DNA of 64,000 nt from Oscillospiraceae bacterium (GCA_902802375.1 CADCLS010000002.1:127210-191209), one strand, 5' to 3'. Counted from the first letter of the stretch, positions 35,308-46,038 are shown. The notes: a model not told the origin generated them from the letters alone. Made by a program: numbers and translations.

Positions 35308-36381
35308 ATGAAAATACTGGTATACGATGTCGCAGCTGAGGACGGCGGAGGAATATTTGTACTTAAAAGCTTTTATAAAGAAGTATTAGCGTATAATAAT
35401 CCTGATATTGAGTGGATATTTATGGTTTCTACTCCGGAAATTGCGGCGACTGAAAAAATCAAGGTTTTATATTATCCTCATATTAAGCAGTCCTGGGGCA
35501 AGCGCCTTAAGTTTGAATACATTATGTTACCCAAAATCATTAGAGAAATGTCACCGGATCTTATTATTTCGTTGCAGAATATGCCTGCAATGCGGTGCGA
35601 TGTACGGCAATTCGTATATCTGCATCAATCTTTGCAGTATTGTCAGAAAAGGTTTTCTCTTTTCAAAAATGATGAACGCGGATTGGCGATAAGGCAACGC
35701 TTTATTTCTATGTTAATTAAAATTTCAATGCCGAAAGCCGAGCATATTTTTGTTCAGACTCAATGGATAAAGGACGCTACCATCAAATGGCTTAAATGTG
35801 ATGAAAAAATAGTTTCTATTGTACCTGTATCTGTAAATACTGACGGTATTGAAATAAAAGAGTATATTGGCTTTAACAGCCGCGCTTTCTTTTATCCTGC
35901 CCGGGCTGAGTTATATAAGAATCACAGCCTGATCATTGAAGCTTGCAGGATACTTAATCGTAAAGGAATTGATGATTATCAGGTAATTCTTACTATGCGC
36001 CCCGATGAGAATCTTTATGCAAAAAGAATAGCTGAGAATGCACAGGGATTACCAATCACATATACGGGAGCTCTTCCTTACAAAGAGATATGGGAAACCT
36101 ACAGCAGAACTATTCTTCTTTTTCCTTCTTATCTTGAAACCTGCGGATTGCCTATGCTGGAAGCGCGAAAAGCAGGCGCTGTTATTCTGGCTTCCGATAC
36201 GCCGTTTTCACATGAGGCGTTAGCAGGTTATCCCAACGCTCATTTTTTCAGTATAAACAGTGCAGAGCAATTGGCTGACGCTATGATAAATGTCCTTAAT
36301 AATTCTGATTATCAAAAATGGTATAATGATAAACCGCACAAAGAATCGAGCTTACTTAATAGTATGTTGGAGAAGATTTAG
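35308..36381 (+). CDS. Glycosyltransferase family 4/GT-B
   Basis: The 357-residue GT-B protein has a C-terminal GT4 domain recognisable from the ARAELYKNHSLIIEACRIL block, ITYTGALPYKEIWETYSRT and the LFPSYLETCGLPMLEARKAG segment, which contains an E-x7-E motif at the active site. It lies six bases after the previous gene and four before the next, consistent with a single operon. Acceptor and donor are unknown. Confidence 0.88.
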   Translation: MKILVYDVAAEDGGGIFVLKSFYKEVLAYNNPDIEWIFMVSTPEIAATEKIKVLYYPHIKQSWGKRLKFEYIMLPKIIREMSPDLIISLQNMPAMRCDVRQFVYLHQSLQYCQKRFSLFKNDERGLAIRQRFISMLIKISMPKAEHIFVQTQWIKDATIKWLKCDEKIVSIVPVSVNTDGIEIKEYIGFNSRAFFYPARAELYKNHSLIIEACRILNRKGIDDYQVILTMRPDENLYAKRIAENAQGLPITYTGALPYKEIWETYSRTILLFPSYLETCGLPMLEARKAGAVILASDTPFSHEALAGYPNAHFFSINSAEQLADAMINVLNNSDYQKWYNDKPHKESSLLNSMLEKI

Positions 36382-36385
36382 TTAA

Positions 36386-37483
36386 ATGAAAGTATTGTTT
36401 GTTACAAATATTCCTTCCCCTTATAGAGTTGATTTTTTTAACGAGTTGGGCAAACATTGCGAATTGACGGTTTTATTTGAAAGAAAAGCGTCAGATGAGC
36501 GTGACATTTCTTGGGAAGATTATAACTTTGAATGTTTCTCCGGCGTATTTATGAACGGAAAATCCGTTTCGGTAGATATGTCGTACTGCTCCGAAGTGAT
36601 AAATTATGTCAAAAGTGAAGTGTGGGATTTTATTATTTGCTCGGATTTTCTATCCCCCACAGGAATGAAATTGACATCTTATCTCAAACGGCATAAAATC
36701 CCGTATGCATTGGAAAGCGACGGCGGTTTTGCCGGTAGGGACAATCCTATCAAAAAGATAATCAAAACAAGAGCAATTAAAGGCGCATCCTGGTATTTCA
36801 GTACCGGCGAGAGCCATGACAACTACTATGCTTCATACGGAGCTGATAGGGATAGTATTATCCGATATCCGTTTTCGTCAGTGCGAAAGAAGGATATTCT
36901 TGAAAAGCCATTGGCTGAGAATGAGAAAAAACTGCTTAAAGCAGAACTCGGAGTATTCGAAGAATTTGCAGTACTTGCAGTCGGTCAGTTTATTCACCGC
37001 AAGGGTTTTGATATTCTTATTAAGGCGGCCCGAGAGTTTGAAGGAAATGTAGGCATATGTTTTGTGGGCGGAAACCCTACTGAAGAATACATGAGTCTAA
37101 AAGAGCAATATCATCTTAACAACATTCATTTTGTGGGGTTCAAAAAGCCTCTGGAATTGAAAAAGTATTATCTTGCATCAGATTTATTTGTTTTGCCTAC
37201 CAGAGAAGATATCTGGGGTTTGGTAATAAACGAAGCGTTTGCAAACGGTCTTCCTGTAATCACAACCAACCGTTGTCTGGCGGGAATGGAAATGATAGAA
37301 AACGGTAAAAACGGATTTATTGTTCCAACTGAAAATGCGGATGCTATATGTGACGCCGTAAATAAATTGCGGAAAGACACTCATCTCTGTCATCAGATGG
37401 CTGAAAATAATATTAAAAAAGCGCATAGATTTACTATTGAATCTATGGCAGAGTCCCATATCGATTTTTTTAAGAATATATGA
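36386..37483 (+). CDS. Glycosyltransferase family 4
   Basis: The 365-residue GT-B protein begins MKVLFVTNIPSPYRVDFFNEL, and its C-terminal domain carries GQFIHRKGFDILIKAA, LPTREDIWGLVINEAFANG with the E-x7-E motif, and GKNGFIVP. These are clear GT4 blocks. It is part of the cassette and probably acts at the cytoplasmic face of the membrane. Two other GT4 genes precede it, so the polymer has several different linkages. Confidence 0.9.
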   Translation: MKVLFVTNIPSPYRVDFFNELGKHCELTVLFERKASDERDISWEDYNFECFSGVFMNGKSVSVDMSYCSEVINYVKSEVWDFIICSDFLSPTGMKLTSYLKRHKIPYALESDGGFAGRDNPIKKIIKTRAIKGASWYFSTGESHDNYYASYGADRDSIIRYPFSSVRKKDILEKPLAENEKKLLKAELGVFEEFAVLAVGQFIHRKGFDILIKAAREFEGNVGICFVGGNPTEEYMSLKEQYHLNNIHFVGFKKPLELKKYYLASDLFVLPTREDIWGLVINEAFANGLPVITTNRCLAGMEMIENGKNGFIVPTENADAICDAVNKLRKDTHLCHQMAENNIKKAHRFTIESMAESHIDFFKNI

Positions 37484-37499
37484 AAGGGTTCTATTTGGC

Positions 37500-38804
37500 A
37501 TGAGCAAAGCTACATACGCAATAACAAAAAAAGAAATTGAATATGTGGCGATTGGATTTGCTTTAAGTTTGATTCACTGGAGCATTTGCTTTGTCTATTT
37601 TGCGGTACTTTTGTTTTTTCTCAAGCAGGGAGTTGTTGGATGCGTTAAAGCGCTCTTGATTATGACAACAAGAGGAATTCTCAGTACTGCCGTAAGTTCG
37701 GGATTAAACAGTATCGTTCAAGCAGAAAAATGGGCGTTGATATTCATCTTCGTTCTATATATTCTTTTTTCTAAGCAAACGCTGAGAAAGTCGCTTGCCG
37801 TATCCAATACGCAAATGTTTGTTATTGTTTTTATGGTGTATTGCATTATTACGGCACTATTTACAAGCAGTTATCCCGTTGTATCAATGTTTAAGGCTGT
37901 TTCCTATGCAGTTCCTTTTTGCGGAGTATTGCTCGCGGTTTCGATTACTAACATTAAGTTTGACTGGGTGAACTATCTTTTTAGTCTAATGACGCCTGTA
38001 ATTATTGCCAGTGCAATCACAATGCCTTTCAGTAGGTTTAAGATTGTAAATGAGAGCTTTCAGGGCGTTATAAATCACCCAAATTTGTTTGGTATTTTCG
38101 GCGCAATATATATTTTAGTTGCTATTTACAATATTATGAATCATCCCGAACGCCAACATTGGTCGGCATTTGTTTTGGTAGCTGTTACTTTTGTTATGAT
38201 ATACCTTTCTGAATCACGCACGGGTATGTTTTCGGCACTGATTATGTTGATCATATATTTTGTATCCATATCCACTAAAACCAAATTTAAGATTTTTGCA
38301 ATTGCGGTTGGTGTAATAGTTATTATCGGAATAGTATTCATTATGAATCCAAGTTTTTTGAGTGAGTTTACGGCTTCGATGGATAAATTTGTAACAAAGA
38401 GGGACCAAGAATTAGGGATATTGGATTCGCGAGAAATGCTTATTCAAGCTTCTACGGATAAATACCATAATAACGAGTTATTTGGTTCGGGGTTTGCCGT
38501 GCCGTTCATAAGAGGGGTTCGTGATTATCAGTTTTCTTTCAGTATTACTTATGAAACAGGCAATCTGCCTACGGCAGTTTTAGGCGATTGCGGTATTATA
38601 GGCAGTATTATTTTTTACGGATATATGTTATATATCTTTTTGCAAACAAAAAGAAAGAAATGGATATTATTCTTCACGCCGTTAATTGTTTCTTTAGGAG
38701 AACAGGCTTTCTTTGCTACCAACAATGTTGCAATATATTATTATCTTTTTTATGGCATTTGTTTATCATCAGAGAATTCGGAGGATAGGTTAAATGCTTC
38801 TTAG
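37500..38804 (+). CDS. O-antigen ligase/polymerase-like membrane protein (Wzy-type)
   Basis: The ATG at 37500, following GAAAGGG, is preferred to an upstream in-frame ATG at 37437 that lies inside the previous gene. The product of about 434 residues has some ten membrane segments and an O-antigen ligase core: the long external loop region with INHPNLFGIFGAIYI, then YLSESRTGMFSALIML. Such proteins polymerise or transfer lipid-linked glycan at the outer membrane face. Its presence beside a Wzm/Wzt exporter is unusual, because ABC systems usually do not need a polymerase. Confidence 0.85.
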   Translation: MSKATYAITKKEIEYVAIGFALSLIHWSICFVYFAVLLFFLKQGVVGCVKALLIMTTRGILSTAVSSGLNSIVQAEKWALIFIFVLYILFSKQTLRKSLAVSNTQMFVIVFMVYCIITALFTSSYPVVSMFKAVSYAVPFCGVLLAVSITNIKFDWVNYLFSLMTPVIIASAITMPFSRFKIVNESFQGVINHPNLFGIFGAIYILVAIYNIMNHPERQHWSAFVLVAVTFVMIYLSESRTGMFSALIMLIIYFVSISTKTKFKIFAIAVGVIVIIGIVFIMNPSFLSEFTASMDKFVTKRDQELGILDSREMLIQASTDKYHNNELFGSGFAVPFIRGVRDYQFSFSITYETGNLPTAVLGDCGIIGSIIFYGYMLYIFLQTKRKKWILFFTPLIVSLGEQAFFATNNVAIYYYLFYGICLSSENSEDRLNAS

Positions 38805-40416
38805 TATTATTGTACCTGTTTATAATGTTGAAAACTATTTGGAACGCTGCATAGATAGTTTACTGGATCAGGGTGATTTCAATGATTATGAAATCATATT
38901 GGTCGATGACGGCAGTAAAGACAGCAGCGGTACGATTTGTGATTCATACGCAAAAAATCAAGATATTATTAGGGTTATTCATAAAGTCAACGGGGGTTTA
39001 TCCAGTGCCAGAAACGCCGGGATAAAAGAATCAAAAGGCAAATATATTATGTTCATTGATTCGGATGACTATATAAAATCTAACTCTTTATCAATGCTCT
39101 TTGCTTGTATTAAAGCATATTCCTTAGATGTTCTTAGCTTCAATTATCTGTATTCGTATGCGGATGGCAAAAAAGAGATTAACTCAGTAATTACTATTGA
39201 CCAATATCCAATAACCGGGGAAGACTTCTTGCAAAAGAATCTCCAAAACAATACTATGCAAATGATAGTTGTAAAGAATATTTATTTATCAGCTTTAATT
39301 TTGGATAATGATGTGTTTTTTCGGGAAGGATATGTTCACGAAGATGAACATTGGGTACCGAGAGCATTGATAAAGGCTCAGAGAATTATGCAAATTCCTG
39401 ATGTAATATATGCATACTGTATCAGAGAAAGCTCCATCAGCAGAAATCAGAAATCTAAAGTCAAAGGTGCTAACGATCTAATAAGTAATTGTTTTTCTTT
39501 GTATGATTTTGTTGTACAAGTTCATTCAAGGGATTTAAGATGTTTATTGGAAAACAATATTTGCACTCTGACGCTATCAGCGTCATATAGCGGTAGATTG
39601 ACAGAGAGATATAAAGAAATATCTCAGTTTTTAAGCGGCCTTCATGTTGACAAGAGGAATAATTTGAAAAGAGCACTCTTTGTATCCTGCCCAAAGTTTT
39701 ATTATTTTCTTAATTCTTTTATAAAAAGAGTTTCTGAATTGGCAGGAGTCTTTCATAAAATCTCAGCAAAGGTCAATAAGTTTTATCAATATAGCAACCA
39801 ACAATTTCATAAATATATTAGAAAGATAAGATTCACTGACAAACAAAAGAAACAACTTCAAAATCATTCTTTCTCTATAATTTCGAGTAATTGTAACGGC
39901 GCGGTAATTACAAGCGAACTTGGGGAACAGTTTAGAACTCCGACTGTTAATCTGTTTTTCACTCCACCAGACTATGTTAAATTTGCATCTGATTTGAAGT
40001 ATTATCTTTCTTGTGATCTTATAGAAGTGAAAAATAATATGGAATCATACCCTGTCGGCAAGTTGGATGATATAATCATATATTTTATGTATTATAAGTC
40101 ATTTGAAGAAGCAAGAAAAAAGTGGAACAGCAGAAAACAGCGCGTAAATTTTGATAATCTGTTTTTTATGTTATCTGAGCATAACGGTTGTACTAAAGAA
40201 GATATCAATGCTTTTTTAGAACTTCCATATAACAACAAGATAATTTTTACTAATAATGAGAGTAACCGCAATAGAGAGAGTTTTGTGTTTGTTGAAGAAG
40301 ATAAAGACAAAAAAGAGGTCGGAATAATGACCGACTTTGTAAGCCCTTTCGGCGCACGAAAATACGACAAGTATTTTGATTATGTAAAATGGCTTAATGA
40401 AGGAGAAAATTCATGA
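38794..40416 (+). CDS. GT2 glycosyltransferase fused to a DUF1919 domain (copy 1)
   Basis: The 540-residue protein starts inside the end of the previous gene. Residues about 1-230 form a GT-A domain (SIIVPVYNVENYLERCIDSLL, VDDGSKDSSGTICD, GLSSARNAGI, and DSDD as the metal-binding acid motif). A linker of about 110 residues follows, with a basic helical stretch. From about residue 350 to the end lies a DUF1919 domain (IISSNCNGAVITSELGEQF, PTVNLFF, PVGKLDDIIIYFMYY). DUF1919 proteins occur in exopolysaccharide loci, and their reaction is unknown. A second fusion is encoded at 48429. Confidence 0.88.
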   Translation: MLLSIIVPVYNVENYLERCIDSLLDQGDFNDYEIILVDDGSKDSSGTICDSYAKNQDIIRVIHKVNGGLSSARNAGIKESKGKYIMFIDSDDYIKSNSLSMLFACIKAYSLDVLSFNYLYSYADGKKEINSVITIDQYPITGEDFLQKNLQNNTMQMIVVKNIYLSALILDNDVFFREGYVHEDEHWVPRALIKAQRIMQIPDVIYAYCIRESSISRNQKSKVKGANDLISNCFSLYDFVVQVHSRDLRCLLENNICTLTLSASYSGRLTERYKEISQFLSGLHVDKRNNLKRALFVSCPKFYYFLNSFIKRVSELAGVFHKISAKVNKFYQYSNQQFHKYIRKIRFTDKQKKQLQNHSFSIISSNCNGAVITSELGEQFRTPTVNLFFTPPDYVKFASDLKYYLSCDLIEVKNNMESYPVGKLDDIIIYFMYYKSFEEARKKWNSRKQRVNFDNLFFMLSEHNGCTKEDINAFLELPYNNKIIFTNNESNRNRESFVFVEEDKDKKEVGIMTDFVSPFGARKYDKYFDYVKWLNEGENS

Positions 40417-41462
40417 CAAACGATTTGGTTTCTGTCATTATACCGGTATATAATGTGGCATCGTATTTGGACAATTGTATTCGATCTGCCGTTGAACAAA
40501 CATACAGGAATATAGAAATCATTTTGATTGATGACGGTTCAACAGATAATTCCCCTCAGATATGTGATAATTGGGCAAAAAAAGATTCGCGCATCAAGGT
40601 GATTCACAAAAAAAACGGAGGAGTGTCAGCAGCGCGCAATTCGGGGCTCGATATTGCTGCAGGAAAGTATATATCTTTTCTTGACGGTGATGATCAATTT
40701 CTCGCTAATACGCTTGAAGTGGCGTTAGGAAGTTTTACTGAAGATACAGATTTAGTTTCGTTTGGATACACTATTGTATCCCCTGAGAAAAAAGACGAAA
40801 TTTTGTTTCAAAGTAATACTTATGTCAACTCCACAGAAGAGGATAGATTTAACTTTATTATCGGTCCTTTCTTCAAATATGAGATAGGATGGAGCGTTTG
40901 TTGTAATGTTTTCCTGAAATCAAAAATTGATTATTTCGGCTTAAGATTTCAGGTTGGTCACAAAATGGCAGAAGATAAGAATTTTTGTTTATGTTATTTT
41001 TCACACTGTAAAAAAATATCTGTTATCAACAAGTGCTTATACAATTATTATGAGAGGAGCAATTCTGTAACGCATACATTTTCAGATTTTTATTTTGATA
41101 AACAAGTTGAGCTATCAAAATCGGTGTTGCAACATATGAAATTGAATTCGGACACACAGCTTTTTGTTCGGAATTATCCGATTATTCATTATTTTATTTT
41201 AGAAGCTGAAATTAAAAAAGAAGAATCCAGAGGCGATTTATCTGACTTAAGAGAAAAGATTATAAAGAATATTTGCAGTAATTCCGATATAGAGTTTTTT
41301 TTCAATGAATTAGAAGAATTTGCTGCAAAAACACGAGCTTTGAAAAGCAATTACAGTTCTATTCGAATTCTTGAGAAAAAAGCCAGAGTAAAATGGTTGT
41401 TAACCGGTCATTCGTTCTGGTATACAATTCTGGTAAAACTTAGAAAAAATCTTATAAGATAG
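40413..41462 (+). CDS. Glycosyltransferase family 2
   Basis: The 349-residue GT-A protein overlaps the previous gene by four bases (ATGA). It has the standard GT2 blocks SVIIPVYNVASYLDNCI, LIDDGSTDNSPQICD, GGVSAARNSGLD and FLDGDDQF, where the DGDD replaces the usual DSDD acid motif. The C-terminal half is helical and charged and may bind the membrane or partner proteins. Donor and acceptor are unknown. Confidence 0.9.
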   Translation: MTNDLVSVIIPVYNVASYLDNCIRSAVEQTYRNIEIILIDDGSTDNSPQICDNWAKKDSRIKVIHKKNGGVSAARNSGLDIAAGKYISFLDGDDQFLANTLEVALGSFTEDTDLVSFGYTIVSPEKKDEILFQSNTYVNSTEEDRFNFIIGPFFKYEIGWSVCCNVFLKSKIDYFGLRFQVGHKMAEDKNFCLCYFSHCKKISVINKCLYNYYERSNSVTHTFSDFYFDKQVELSKSVLQHMKLNSDTQLFVRNYPIIHYFILEAEIKKEESRGDLSDLREKIIKNICSNSDIEFFFNELEEFAAKTRALKSNYSSIRILEKKARVKWLLTGHSFWYTILVKLRKNLIR

Positions 41463-41500
41463 GCTTTAGAAATATAAAGCAGGATTAAGGGATATTGAAT

Positions 41501-42703
41501 ATGACTTCAAATAAAAATGAATCTAAAAAATTTAAGGTATGTTTGATTTCGATGACACCTGTTGGCGGTTTCAAATCATTTTTGGAAAATATTGTGCAAC
41601 GTTTATCAGATACTAATTTCGAAGTCACTATCTTATCCCTGAGCAAAAATAATGATATAGACATACCTTATGCAAGAAAAAGAGTATTTGAATTAGACGA
41701 TTATTCAAATTGTGAAGCATTAACGGTGGGAGAACGCTTAAAAAATCTGGTTGAAAGATTTTTGTTTCGCATGAAAGGCAAGCATACAGATAAAGAGATT
41801 CTAAAGCATAATCTATATAATTCCCAATTAAAAGCGATAAGCAGAGCAAAAAGTTGTGCGGGGAAGGTGGATTTGTCGGAATATGATTGCGTTATATCTG
41901 CCGAAGAAGTTACATGTAATTATTTCTTGGCTTATAGTGTTATTGCAAAGCGTAAGATAGGATATATCCATCCTGACTATAATAATGTTCCTTACAACCG
42001 GCGTATAGAAAAAACTGCGTTAAGCCGTCTTGACTATATTTGCGCAACCAGTAAAGCAAATGCCGAGTCTATAAGAAAAGCTATTCCAAAATTAAAGAAT
42101 AAAGTGGTAGGCGTTCCTAATCCAATAGACATAAAGACAATATTGCAAAAGTCTGACGAATCAATTAAAGAAGCATTTAACAGCGATGTTGTCAATTTGA
42201 TAACGGTATGTAGATTAGATAATACATATAAAGCGTTAGACAGACTTGTGTCAGTAGCCCAAAAGCTCAAGGACGGCGGAGATAAGTTCATATGGAGAGT
42301 TGTCGGCGATGGTGAATACAACGACACCATGCGGTCGTTTATAAAAGAACATCAGTTGCAAGACTGTGTTATAATGCTTGGAGCAAAGGATAATCCAATA
42401 CCGTATGTAAAACATTCTGATTTATTTGTTCTCCAGTCTTATAGTGAAGGATATCCAATGAGTGTTTTGGAAGCTATGGCAGTTGACACTCCTGTGTTGG
42501 TGACTGATTACCCATCTTCGTCAGAACAGGTCGATAATGGAATGACAGGCTTTATTGTCAGCAATAATTTTGATTCTGTTTATGAGAAGATTCATTATTT
42601 AATCAATCATAAAGATGAACTGCATCAGATTGAAATAAATTTGCAAGATATGGATAAGTCCAGATTGTATAACATAGATAATCTTTTAGATATTATGGAG
42701 TAA
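41501..42703 (+). CDS. Glycosyltransferase family 4
   Basis: The ATG at 41501 is chosen because of AAGGGA upstream; a TTG at 41495 is less likely. The product is about 400 residues with GT-B folding: N-terminal [20 protein letters not shown], then [27 protein letters not shown], and [22 protein letters not shown] with E-x7-E. It is closest in pattern to GT4 enzymes of capsular clusters such as EpsF-like. Part of the cassette operon. Confidence 0.88.
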   Translation: MTSNKNESKKFKVCLISMTPVGGFKSFLENIVQRLSDTNFEVTILSLSKNNDIDIPYARKRVFELDDYSNCEALTVGERLKNLVERFLFRMKGKHTDKEILKHNLYNSQLKAISRAKSCAGKVDLSEYDCVISAEEVTCNYFLAYSVIAKRKIGYIHPDYNNVPYNRRIEKTALSRLDYICATSKANAESIRKAIPKLKNKVVGVPNPIDIKTILQKSDESIKEAFNSDVVNLITVCRLDNTYKALDRLVSVAQKLKDGGDKFIWRVVGDGEYNDTMRSFIKEHQLQDCVIMLGAKDNPIPYVKHSDLFVLQSYSEGYPMSVLEAMAVDTPVLVTDYPSSSEQVDNGMTGFIVSNNFDSVYEKIHYLINHKDELHQIEINLQDMDKSRLYNIDNLLDIME

Positions 42704-42708
42704 AGAAA

Positions 42709-43206
42709 ATGCTAAAAAGGGTTAAACGATTTGTAAAACACAGAATTCTTCATATGTCGGTAGTAAGCACACCGAGTTTCAAATCAATTGGAGAGAATGT
42801 CGATATACCGGCAGATTTGATTGTCGATGGCGCTGAAAATATGACAATCGGTTCAAATGTACATTTTGGCGTTCGTTCTTTGATTTACACAACCAGAGCA
42901 GAATTGACAATTGGTAATTATGTTTTGTTCGGACCGGAGACTATTATTATTACCGGAGATCATAGAATCGATATTAAGGACAAGTATATCTATGAAATAA
43001 CAGACGATATGAAGCTTCCCGAAAACGATCAGCCTGTCGTTATTGAGGATGGCTGTTGGATAGGCGCTCGCGTAACTATATTAAAAGGGGTTACGATAGG
43101 CGAAGGATCCGTAGTTGCGGCGGGTGCTGTTGTCGTTAAGGATATACCGCCTTATTCTATTTATCTTAGTAAAGATGATATCCGACCGAGATTTAAGGAT
43201 CAATAG
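42709..43206 (+). CDS. Hexapeptide-repeat acyltransferase (O-acetyltransferase-like)
   Basis: The 165-residue protein is a left-handed beta-helix acyltransferase with repeats such as [35 protein letters not shown] and ends in [10 protein letters not shown]. It belongs to the maltose/serine acetyltransferase-like group that acetylates sugars using acetyl-CoA. It starts five bases after the previous gene. It probably decorates the cassette's glycan, linking it in theory with the esterase-like exoprotein at 28.3 kb (inference). Confidence 0.88.
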   Translation: MLKRVKRFVKHRILHMSVVSTPSFKSIGENVDIPADLIVDGAENMTIGSNVHFGVRSLIYTTRAELTIGNYVLFGPETIIITGDHRIDIKDKYIYEITDDMKLPENDQPVVIEDGCWIGARVTILKGVTIGEGSVVAAGAVVVKDIPPYSIYLSKDDIRPRFKDQ

Positions 43207-43237
43207 ATAAACCATTAAGGTAAAAACGGAGTTTTTT

Positions 43238-44119
43238 ATGGATAAAAACATTTGTTCAATGCTTGTAACATCGTGTGATTCATATGAAGACGCATGGAAT
43301 CCTTTTTTTCAACTGCTTCATATTATGTGGCCCGATTTAGAATATCCCATATACTTAAATACAGAATCAAAAGAATATCACAATGACATCATAGATGTGA
43401 AAGTATTACATCCATTTAATACAATGGATGAAAAGGGAAAGCCGATTAGTTGGAGCAGACGGTTAAGAGAGATATTAAATCAAATAGATTCTAAATATAT
43501 TCTGTTTTTTCTTGAAGATTTCTTTTTGATGTCTCCCGTCAGGGCGGATATCGTAGAAAATAGTATAGAGTATATGGAGAAAAACAGCGATGTAGTTATG
43601 GTCGATTATTTTAGCGAACCGCATGATGACCGTGTTGTGATGAATGAATTTTCTTACACAAGCCGTGATTATGATTATGGCATTAATGCTATGGCTGCGC
43701 TTTGGCGCAAGGATTTTTTGCTTCAGATTCTTCGGGATGAAAACCCTTGGGATTTTGAATTTAATGCGACACGCAGATGGTGGAAGACGGATCAGAAAAT
43801 TCTTACACATAGAGAAGAATTTCCCCCTGTGTTTGACTATAAAATAAAGCCTGCACTCGGATATGGCATTTTTCAGGGGAAATGGCTCAGAAAAAACCCT
43901 GAATTGTTTGAAAAGTACGGCATTAAAGTAGATTTTGATAAAAGAGGCTTTATCGATCCTCCTGATATGGAAGCGAGAGAAAGAGAAAAGAATTGGTTAC
44001 TTCATGACTTCGGTAAAGTTATCAGACATCCAAGTCAATTGGGACATTATGTAAAGTGCTTCGTGGATGTATCGAAGGATAAAATCAGGAGATTCAAAGC
44101 TAAGCATATTAATAAATAG
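43238..44119 (+). CDS. Putative glycosyltransferase of the cassette, family uncertain
   Basis: The 293-residue soluble protein lacks classical GT2 or GT4 motifs. Its start (SMLVTSCDSYEDAWNPFFQLL) and the acidic-aromatic segment ILFFLEDFFLMSPV, where ED could coordinate a metal, resemble GT-A-like proteins in glycan loci annotated only as glycosyltransferases. The C-terminus is basic. Its position between an acyltransferase and a GT2 gene supports a role in the same pathway. The specific reaction is not known. Confidence 0.6.
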   Translation: MDKNICSMLVTSCDSYEDAWNPFFQLLHIMWPDLEYPIYLNTESKEYHNDIIDVKVLHPFNTMDEKGKPISWSRRLREILNQIDSKYILFFLEDFFLMSPVRADIVENSIEYMEKNSDVVMVDYFSEPHDDRVVMNEFSYTSRDYDYGINAMAALWRKDFLLQILRDENPWDFEFNATRRWWKTDQKILTHREEFPPVFDYKIKPALGYGIFQGKWLRKNPELFEKYGIKVDFDKRGFIDPPDMEAREREKNWLLHDFGKVIRHPSQLGHYVKCFVDVSKDKIRRFKAKHINK

Positions 44120-44133
44120 AGTGAGGAAGTATT

Positions 44134-45147
44134 TTGAGTTTACCATTGATAAGTGTTATTATTCCTGTATACAATGCGGAAAAAACAATAGCAAAATGTA
44201 TTGACAGCGTAATAGCTCAAACATATCAAGAATTTGAAATACTGCTGATTGATGACGGCAGTACTGATGCCGGCGGGGAAATATGCAAAAGATATGCTGA
44301 AAGTGACAACCGTGTCCGCTATATTAAAAAAGACAACGGCGGTGTTTCTTCTGCCCGAAATAAGGGTATTGACAAAGCAAAAGGTGAGTATATCACCTTT
44401 ATTGACAGTGATGATTGGTTTGAAACAGATACACTCGAGACATTAATCGTAAATGCAAATAAATACAATGCTGATTTGGTGATTCCAAGGACACGGATGG
44501 TTTTTTGCAAACCTGACGGTGAATTTGAAAAGAATGTTTATAATGATGATGCCTATGATTTGCTGGTTGAAAAGCAACAATTACCTGAGAATTTTGAAAA
44601 ACTTCGAAAAACATGGGCTCTGTATTCTACTTGTGCAAGATTATTCAATAAGCGCATAATCGATAAATACAACTTATATTTTGATCCCGGCGTCAAAGTA
44701 CTGGAAGATTTTTGTTTTAATCTTGATTATATTAAACATGCTGATAAAATAATACATATTTCTGATGTTCTTTATAATTTTTTTGTTTTAGGTATAGGGG
44801 ACTATGCGTATAAGAGAAATTATCAGGATTATATTGTCAGCAATAATAAGGTCTGCGAATGTTTGAATTTGTTTTTAGATGATTATCGTATGGAAATGAC
44901 AACATCCCAGTATGATTTTTTGATGAGTTATTGGATACTGGCGGTAAACGGTGTGATGAATAGTTCGGACAACTTATCAAAAAAGCGAGCAGCGCTAAAA
45001 CAAATTCAAAGTTCTGTAAAAAATCATAGAATTTATGATTGTTGTACAAAACCTGGCGTTGATCGAAAGTATCAAGCTCTGTTTCGCTATAACGGGCTAT
45101 TGCCTTTCTATATTATATATTATTTGAAAAAGTTGTTAAACAAATAA
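44134..45147 (+). CDS. Glycosyltransferase family 2
   Basis: A TTG start at 44134 follows GAGGAAG. The 337-residue GT-A protein has SVIIPVYNAEKTIAKCIDS, LIDDGSTDAGGEIC, GGVSSARNKGID and the acid motif FIDSDDWF. A long helical C-terminal region follows. Typical of exopolysaccharide transferases that use nucleotide-diphospho-sugars with a divalent metal. Specificity unknown. Confidence 0.9.
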   Translation: MSLPLISVIIPVYNAEKTIAKCIDSVIAQTYQEFEILLIDDGSTDAGGEICKRYAESDNRVRYIKKDNGGVSSARNKGIDKAKGEYITFIDSDDWFETDTLETLIVNANKYNADLVIPRTRMVFCKPDGEFEKNVYNDDAYDLLVEKQQLPENFEKLRKTWALYSTCARLFNKRIIDKYNLYFDPGVKVLEDFCFNLDYIKHADKIIHISDVLYNFFVLGIGDYAYKRNYQDYIVSNNKVCECLNLFLDDYRMEMTTSQYDFLMSYWILAVNGVMNSSDNLSKKRAALKQIQSSVKNHRIYDCCTKPGVDRKYQALFRYNGLLPFYIIYYLKKLLNK

Positions 45148-45160
45148 ACGGAGTGAAATT

Positions 45161-46024
45161 ATGAACGGAAAAATTGTTAAGGCAAATCAATACCATACGC
45201 ATATATCATCAAAGTCAAGGAGATTCAGCTTAAATTTCAAAGAAGTGTGGAACTATAGGGATTTGATTTGGCTATTTACAAAAAAGAATTTTAAGCTCAT
45301 ATATAAACAGACGGTTTTAGGTCCTGCTTGGATTGTTTTGAATCCAATCATATCCAGTTTGATTTATATGGTTGTATTTGGGAAGATAGCAGGTATGGGT
45401 ACTGACGGTGTCCCGCAAATCTTGTTTTATTTATCCGGGTCCGCAATTTGGACACTTTTTTCAACTTGCCTCACTAATAATGCATCAACTTTTACGCAAA
45501 ACGCAAATGTTTTTGGAAAAGTATATTTTCCACGATTGACAATGCCTGTTTCCACAGTTATTTCTTCAATAATTCAGTTTGGCGTTCAGATGATATTGGT
45601 GCTTATACTTTTGGCATATTTTACAATTACCGGACAAGTACATCCTAACTGGACTGCGTGGTTGCTGTTGCCTTTTGTTATTATCCAACTGGGTGCATTA
45701 GGCTTAGGATTCGGAATAATAATATCCAGTTTAACAACTAAGTATCGAGATTTAGCGTTATTGGTAACATTTGGTGTGCAACTATGGATGTACGCTACTC
45801 CTGTTGTCTATCCGCTTTCAATACTTGGAAACAGTGCATTGAAAGTTGCTATTATGATTAATCCAGTAACAATGCCTGTAGAGGTATTTCGATATGCCGT
45901 TTTAGGCGTGGGAACGCTTAACCCGCTATTTATAGGAATATCTTTAGCGGTAACAATTGCCGTATTAATATTAGGCATATCTGTTTTTAACCGCGTTGAA
46001 AAAACTTTTATGGATACCGTTTGA
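45161..46024 (+). CDS. ABC-2 type polysaccharide exporter permease (Wzm/TagG-like)
   Basis: The 287-residue membrane protein has six hydrophobic segments and the family N-terminal pattern (REL/YRDLIWLFTKKNFKLIYKQTVLGPAWIV), followed by MVVFGKIAGM and a C-terminal FNRVEKTFMDTV. It forms the channel for export of lipid-linked glycan or teichoic-acid-like polymers. The stop overlaps a possible upstream TTG of the ATPase gene, consistent with a complex made from adjacent genes. Confidence 0.92.
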   Translation: MNGKIVKANQYHTHISSKSRRFSLNFKEVWNYRDLIWLFTKKNFKLIYKQTVLGPAWIVLNPIISSLIYMVVFGKIAGMGTDGVPQILFYLSGSAIWTLFSTCLTNNASTFTQNANVFGKVYFPRLTMPVSTVISSIIQFGVQMILVLILLAYFTITGQVHPNWTAWLLLPFVIIQLGALGLGFGIIISSLTTKYRDLALLVTFGVQLWMYATPVVYPLSILGNSALKVAIMINPVTMPVEVFRYAVLGVGTLNPLFIGISLAVTIAVLILGISVFNRVEKTFMDTV

Positions 46025-46038
46025 TTGGAGAAGAGAGA

